Part shown: positions 45,656 to 50,076 of the stretch, piece after piece
Position numbering within the stretch: position 1 is the first letter of the stretch
Layout: each line of letters opens with the position of its first letter
Assembly: GCA_020849625.1 (NCBI GenBank)
Contig: JADLFV010000104.1
Span: 1-50,076, forward strand
Origin: Phycisphaeraceae bacterium
GTDB taxonomy: Bacteria > Planctomycetota > Phycisphaerae > Phycisphaerales > Phycisphaeraceae
Direction: 5' to 3'
Length of the DNA stretch: 50,076 bases
Program-made: the position numbers and the translations under genes
Notes under the pieces: generated by a model
Told to the model about the DNA's origin: nothing
Databases searched by the model: none
What the model saw: only the letters and a program-made list of their open reading frames with translations

Positions 45656-46768
45656 ATGTATCGCATCTCAGGCTCGATCGCCATGGCAATGGCTTTCGCT
45701 TTGGCCACCGGCGCCGCACGCGGCGATCTGGTCGCCCACTATGAGTTCAATGAATCGGCTGGCCCCACGCTCGCCGACAGCGGCGCCGCTCCGGCTGACG
45801 ACGGCACCACCAACAATCTGACCTTCGCCGCCAGCACCGCCGGTGTCAACGGCACCGGTTTCGGGAATGCCGGCGTCTTTGACGGCACCACGTCCAATGT
45901 CGGCTTTGGCACCGGCGCCCACCCGGCCAGCTTCGACCTGGGCACCGCCGACTTCACCATCTCCGGATGGCTCAAAACGCCCACCAACTTCCAGAACTTC
46001 AATCGCCCGCTGTTCGGCAACATCGACGACTACACCCTCGGCGGCTGGAACATCGAACTCGGCCGCGCCGATCGCACCTACCGCGGCAAGCCCTTCTTCA
46101 CCGTGGCCGGCGGCAGCAGCTCCGTCTTTAGCCAGACCCAACTATTCTCCGACGTCCGCCTCGATGACGATACCTGGCACTGGGTGGCCTACATCTGCAG
46201 CAGCGGTTCATTGAGCATGTATGTCGATGGCGTCAAACAACTGGACACCGGCACGCTGGTGGTCGGAACCAGCACCGCCACCTCGCCGGCCACCGTCGAG
46301 GCCCGTTTCGGAGGCATCGACTTCGCCGCCCGAATCTGGAAGCCCTATGAGGGCCAGCTCGACGACTGGCGCATCTACAACGAAGCACTCACCGGCACAC
46401 TCGACGGCGGCACCAGCGGCACACTCACCAGCGGCGCCCTGTTTGATGTCTGGCAGGCCAACAGCGCCAGCCTGCAACCCGGCGACGCCAACGGTGACGG
46501 CATGGTCAACCTCTCCGACCTGCAGATCCTCGGCGACAACTGGCAATCGACCACCGCCACCTGGGCGGAAGCTGATTTCACCGGCGACGGCACCGTCAAC
46601 CTGGCGGACCTGCAGATCCTCGGCGACAACTGGGGATTTGGCACAGGCCCGGATGTGTCATTCGATGAAGCACTGGCGGGTGTGGTCATCCCCGAGCCGG
46701 CCGCGCTCGCCCTGCTGCTGATTCCGGGGGCAGGGGTGCTGACCCTGCGGCGGCGTATCAACAACTAG
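45656..46768 (+). CDS. LamG, dockerin-like and PEP-CTERM surface protein
   Basis: 370 residues: signal peptide (about residues 1-23), LamG domain paralogous to the preceding gene (LVAHYEFNESAGPTLADS to GQLDDWRIYNEALTGTL), two dockerin-like calcium loops (GDANGDGMVNLSDLQILGDN and DFTGDGTVNLADLQILGDN), and a PEP-CTERM tail (IPEPAALALLLIPGAGVL, RRRINN). The last 75 or so residues are much more like the module 1 protein at 37146 than the LamG parts are. ACAGGAG precedes the start. Confidence 0.9.
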   Translation: MYRISGSIAMAMAFALATGAARGDLVAHYEFNESAGPTLADSGAAPADDGTTNNLTFAASTAGVNGTGFGNAGVFDGTTSNVGFGTGAHPASFDLGTADFTISGWLKTPTNFQNFNRPLFGNIDDYTLGGWNIELGRADRTYRGKPFFTVAGGSSSVFSQTQLFSDVRLDDDTWHWVAYICSSGSLSMYVDGVKQLDTGTLVVGTSTATSPATVEARFGGIDFAARIWKPYEGQLDDWRIYNEALTGTLDGGTSGTLTSGALFDVWQANSASLQPGDANGDGMVNLSDLQILGDNWQSTTATWAEADFTGDGTVNLADLQILGDNWGFGTGPDVSFDEALAGVVIPEPAALALLLIPGAGVLTLRRRINN

Positions 46769-46786
46769 GCCTACAATCTCCTTACG

Positions 46787-46817
46787 CGAAGGTCGCCTGA
46801 CCGCGGCCTTCGTGTTT
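46787..46817 (+). terminator. hairpin after the second LamG gene
   Basis: CGAAGGTCGC (46787-46796) pairs with GCGGCCTTCG (46803-46812) with one G-T pair, followed by TGTTT. It has the same place in module 2 as the 38240 hairpin in module 1: after the PEP-CTERM gene and before the pseudopilin gene. Confidence 0.55.
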
Positions 46818-46864
46818 GTCCGCAAGCGTTTGGTTCGACGCATTCCCAGTACGGAGACTCACCC

Positions 46865-47689
46865 ATGTCGTCACGCAAAGGTTTCACTCTGATCGAATTG
46901 CTGGTGGTGATTTCCATCATCGCCCTGCTGATCTCGATCCTGCTACCCGCCCTGCGCAATGCGCGCGAGGTCGCCAAAAACGTGCAATGCCTGTCCAACG
47001 TCCGCTCCGTGGCCACCGCCATGCTGTCCTATGAAGGCGACGAGGGAAGGCTGACCGTCCACCTGTATGAGTTTCAACAGAACGCCACGGCACCGGAGCA
47101 GCTATCGCGTAATACGGGCAATCCCAAAGACGATCTGCGCCCCCTCTATTCCAAATATATCGGATCGGTCAACTTCTTCAGTTGTCCCTTCCAGGCTGCA
47201 TGGGACAAGGAAATAGACGCCATCCCCATGGCCACCAAGCGGCTTTACGTGGATTACTGCCTGTTCCCAGGGTACTTCTGCGACTTTGACGGCACCAACT
47301 ATTCCGACCCGACATACCGACAGAACCAGGGCAAGGGCGTCTGGACACGCAGTGGCGACATCTGGCTATACGACGGGTATAAGATGTCCGTGCTGGCATC
47401 GGATCGCATCAGCAACGAAGTCGGCAGGTACTACCGTTTCAATCATCCCATCAAGGGCGGCGGAGTTGCAGTGGGTCAGGACATCGCGCCTCCCACGGCC
47501 ACCTGGGCTGCGTCTCAGTATTGGGTGCGAGCCGGCACGACCAGTGTTGATGCCCGAACCCTGACCGACGCCAACTATGCGTACACCGATGGGCATGCCG
47601 CCACTTTCCCGGGTAACGATCCTAAGTTGATCGAAATCACCGGCCCCAGGCTTGATGCCACCTACAACTTCCTCGCCCCGCATGACTGA
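46865..47689 (+). CDS. pseudopilin-like protein with prepilin N-terminus, module 2
   Basis: 274 residues. It starts [20 protein letters not shown], with the canonical Gly before Phe for prepilin peptidase, a single N-terminal helix, and a Tyr/Asp-rich globular domain that includes ANYAYTDGHAATFPGNDP, the His/Asp-Gly-type C-terminal motif. GGAG precedes the ATG. It is the counterpart of the module 1 gene at 38318 in length and position. Confidence 0.9.
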   Translation: MSSRKGFTLIELLVVISIIALLISILLPALRNAREVAKNVQCLSNVRSVATAMLSYEGDEGRLTVHLYEFQQNATAPEQLSRNTGNPKDDLRPLYSKYIGSVNFFSCPFQAAWDKEIDAIPMATKRLYVDYCLFPGYFCDFDGTNYSDPTYRQNQGKGVWTRSGDIWLYDGYKMSVLASDRISNEVGRYYRFNHPIKGGGVAVGQDIAPPTATWAASQYWVRAGTTSVDARTLTDANYAYTDGHAATFPGNDPKLIEITGPRLDATYNFLAPHD

Positions 47690-47752
47690 TACGACGTGAC
47701 CGCTTCGGTGGTCTGACCATACGACTCTCTCACGCGATAACTGGATCATGAC

Positions 47753-48928
47753 ATGAGGGCATACGCCTGTATTCTGTCCGTGTCGGTGCTGCTGAACTGT
47801 GGTTTCGCCCTGGCCCAGTCGCCCGACGTGCAGCACGTGATCGTTTACGCCAACCCCGCTGAGTTTGCCGGCTGGCCCGCCAACGAGGGGCTCTGGCAAT
47901 GGGGCGATGAGATTCTCGTCGGCTTCGAGGTCTCGGCCTACAGCGAGCACGGTGACAATCACAATGTCGATCGCGAAGCCGCCAAGCGCATCGCCTTCGC
48001 CCGCAGTCTTGACGGCGGACTCACCTGGACGCCCGAGGAGCACCTGGAGATCGCGCCGCCGGAGTACCTGGGCGATCCGTCGCGCTACGTGCAGAAGCGC
48101 GAGGGCGTGGCGGAACCTTCGCCGAGTCCCGGCGGATTCAACTTCGTTGATCCCGATTTCGCCATGAAGGTGCGCGGCTCGACGTTCTACGTCTCGTCCG
48201 ATCGCGGTCATCACTGGCAGGGGCCGTACGAACTGCCCCACTTCGACATGAAGATTCTCACCGCCCGCACCAATTATCTGGCTGTCGATGCCGCCACCTG
48301 CCGCCTGTTCTTTTCAGCCAGCAACACCACCGTCGATCAGGGCGAATACGGCCGCACCATGATGGCCGAGACGGCCGACGGCGGCAAAACATTCCAGAGA
48401 ATCGCCTGGCTGACGCCCGATCCGCGGCAGTTGCAGCCGGGCGCTGAGCCGGACGTCACACCCGCCTACACGCTGATGCCCAGCGTGGTGAAGCTCGAAG
48501 ACGGCACGATCCTGGCGGCGATGCGCGATCGTGTCGGGCGTCACAAGTGGAATCACCTGGTCGCCTCAACCGACAACGGCCGCACGTGGGAAGACCGCGG
48601 CGTGATCGTCGATAACAACAACAATCCCATCGCCCTGGTTTCGCTGGGCGGACAGCGCCTGGCGGCAGCGTATGGCTATCGCGGCCTGCCCTACGGTATC
48701 CGGGGCAAGATCAGCGAAGATGGCGGGCGCACCTGGTCGCCCGAATACATCCTGCGCGATGACGGCCGCGAATGGGACCTGGGTTATCCCCGCGCCGCCG
48801 TGCGCAGCGATGGTCGCATCGTGATCGTTTACTACTACACCACCGAGCAGATACCGCCCAATCACATAGCCGCCACGATCTGGAACCCCCGGAACACCCC
48901 GGCCACGCCCGCCAAGGCGCAGGAGTGA
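47753..48928 (+). CDS. exported sialidase-like Asp-box protein
   Basis: 391 residues. Signal peptide (CILSVSVLLNCGFALAQS), then a beta-propeller with Asp-box repeats SxDxGxxW: SLDGGLTW, SSDRGHHW, TADGGKTF (a weak one), STDNGRTW and SEDGGRTW. The fold is that of sialidases/neuraminidases, but a sialidase FRIP motif is not obvious, so the substrate is open. It is followed after seven bases by a paralogue and is probably cotranscribed with it. Confidence 0.87.
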   Translation: MRAYACILSVSVLLNCGFALAQSPDVQHVIVYANPAEFAGWPANEGLWQWGDEILVGFEVSAYSEHGDNHNVDREAAKRIAFARSLDGGLTWTPEEHLEIAPPEYLGDPSRYVQKREGVAEPSPSPGGFNFVDPDFAMKVRGSTFYVSSDRGHHWQGPYELPHFDMKILTARTNYLAVDAATCRLFFSASNTTVDQGEYGRTMMAETADGGKTFQRIAWLTPDPRQLQPGAEPDVTPAYTLMPSVVKLEDGTILAAMRDRVGRHKWNHLVASTDNGRTWEDRGVIVDNNNNPIALVSLGGQRLAAAYGYRGLPYGIRGKISEDGGRTWSPEYILRDDGREWDLGYPRAAVRSDGRIVIVYYYTTEQIPPNHIAATIWNPRNTPATPAKAQE

Positions 48929-48935
48929 GATCGAC

Positions 48936-50076
48936 ATGAGCAAGCTGTTGTTGACCTTGCTGATGATTGTGTGGGCACTGCCCTTGTCCGCGCAGTCTGC
49001 CAGCGTGCAGCACAGCGTGGTCTTCTCCGACCCGGCCCTCTTCGCCGGCTGGCCCGCCAACGAAGGTTTCTGGCAATGGGGCGACGAGATGCTCGTCGGC
49101 TTCAACGTCACCAAGTATCAGGAATCCTCCACCGGCCACAACACCGCGCCCAACGCCTACCAGTGGGTCAACTTCGCACGCAGCCTCGATGGCGGCCTGA
49201 CCTGGACCGCCGAAGCACATCCTGAAGTCAGTATTCCCGGCATCATGAACGGGCCCAACTATCTCAAAGACCCAAGCTATCCCGCCATCCCCGCAGCCGT
49301 CCCCAGCCCCGGCGGATTCAACTTCACTGATCCCGGTTTCGCTCTCAAATCACGGGGCGACAAGTTCTGGGTCTCCACCGACAAGGGACACAACTGGTCC
49401 GATCCCTATCAACTGCCCACCTTCGGCCAAACCTATCTGCAGTCTCGCACCAACTATCTTGTGCTCGACTCGCAGACCATGGTCATGTTCATCGAGGCCA
49501 CCAACTATCCACCTTCCAGCGGCGAATACACCAACACCATGGTCGTCAAGACCAGCAACGGCGGACAGACCTTCCAGCAACTGAACTGGTTGACGCCCGA
49601 TCCGCTGCAGGGCCACACCACGTCCTGGCTGCCCGCCTATTCGGTCATGCCCGGCGTTACGCAGCTCGATGACGGCACCTTCCTGGCCGCCGTCCGCAAT
49701 CGACTCAGCTCGCAGCACTGGAATGACCTGATGTCCTCCACCGACGGCGGCAACACCTGGCAGACCATCAGCACTCCTGTTGACGGCAACAACAATCCCG
49801 CCAGTCTCGTGCGACTGGGCGGTCAACGTCTCGCATTGGTCTATGGCTATCGCAACGCGCCCTACGGCCTGCGCGGCAAGATCAGTGAAGATGGCGGGCA
49901 CACCTGGTCGCAGGAATACATCCTGCGCAACGACGGCCGCGAATGGGACCTCGGTTACGTCCGGGCCGGCCTGCGCAGCGACGGCAAGGTCACCGCGGTT
50001 TACTACTACACCACCAACGACCAGCCCGCCAACTTCATCGCCTCCACCATCTGGGACGTGCCCGACACCGCGGCCA
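48936..50076 (+). CDS. second sialidase-like Asp-box protein, cut by window end
   Basis: 380 complete codons are visible with no stop before the window end. Translating by hand gives a signal peptide (SKLLLTLLMIVWALPLSAQS), then AGWPANEGFWQWGDE and further segments parallel to the gene at 47753, including Asp boxes SLDGGLTW, STDKGHNW, SSTDGGNTW and SEDGGHTW. Only a few C-terminal residues should be missing, judged by its paralogue. A tandem duplication of the upstream gene is the simplest origin. Confidence 0.87.
   Translation, partial: MSKLLLTLLMIVWALPLSAQSASVQHSVVFSDPALFAGWPANEGFWQWGDEMLVGFNVTKYQESSTGHNTAPNAYQWVNFARSLDGGLTWTAEAHPEVSIPGIMNGPNYLKDPSYPAIPAAVPSPGGFNFTDPGFALKSRGDKFWVSTDKGHNWSDPYQLPTFGQTYLQSRTNYLVLDSQTMVMFIEATNYPPSSGEYTNTMVVKTSNGGQTFQQLNWLTPDPLQGHTTSWLPAYSVMPGVTQLDDGTFLAAVRNRLSSQHWNDLMSSTDGGNTWQTISTPVDGNNNPASLVRLGGQRLALVYGYRNAPYGLRGKISEDGGHTWSQEYILRNDGREWDLGYVRAGLRSDGKVTAVYYYTTNDQPANFIASTIWDVPDTAA

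Overview
The window is a GC-rich bacterial chromosome segment, most probably from the Planctomycetota and perhaps class Phycisphaerae. That placement is inferred from gene content: several PEP-CTERM proteins with LamG domains, dockerin-like EF-loop tails, a formylglycine sulfatase, pseudopilin-like proteins beside polysaccharide-type enzymes, and a methanofuran-pathway (MfnB-like) homologue. No rRNA or tRNA gene was recognised.

Region 1 (0.1-18.8 kb) is mostly housekeeping: plsY, a small lipoprotein, gpmI, a membrane glycosyltransferase, a lipoprotein glutathione peroxidase, an orphan HicB-like protein, thiC behind a TPP riboswitch, a TIM-barrel sugar isomerase-like protein, recX, a long coiled-coil protein, fumC, a secreted protein, mnmG, a CE7 acetyl esterase and a GntR-type regulator.

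Region 2 (18.9-27.8 kb) is accessory and repeat-rich. It holds a three-gene minus-strand operon (helical/FnIII-like protein, Ig-like protein, GNAT protein), small Cys-rich and YHYH proteins, and a membrane protein. It also holds an indel-free array of 26 units of 21 bp, and a two-gene operon pairing a TIGR04141/DUF6119 protein with an MfnB-like protein whose Schiff-base lysine is replaced by Glu. Its right end is about 0.9 kb of composite repeats.

Region 3 (27.8-35.5 kb, minus strand) has a URO-D-like protein and a bidirectional NAD-linked [NiFe] hydrogenase operon, hoxEFUYH plus its maturation protease, preceded by an FCD-type GntR regulator. HoxE, F and U form the diaphorase, HoxY and H the hydrogenase, and the protease trims HoxH.

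Region 4 (36.0-50.1 kb, plus strand) holds two parallel, paralogous modules. Each starts with a LacI regulator behind an AT-rich gap, followed by LamG/PEP-CTERM surface proteins, one pseudopilin-like protein and exported enzymes. Module 1 has a sulfatase and a LamG/FG-GAP protein; module 2 has two Asp-box sialidase-like proteins, the second cut by the window end. They look like glycan-use loci for different substrates.

Two DNA-level signals cut across genes. Palindromic dispersed repeats sit between genes and twice inside or at the edge of coding sequence. A 9-mer, CCCCCGGAA, recurs about 14 times on both strands and in several reading frames, far above a rough chance expectation.
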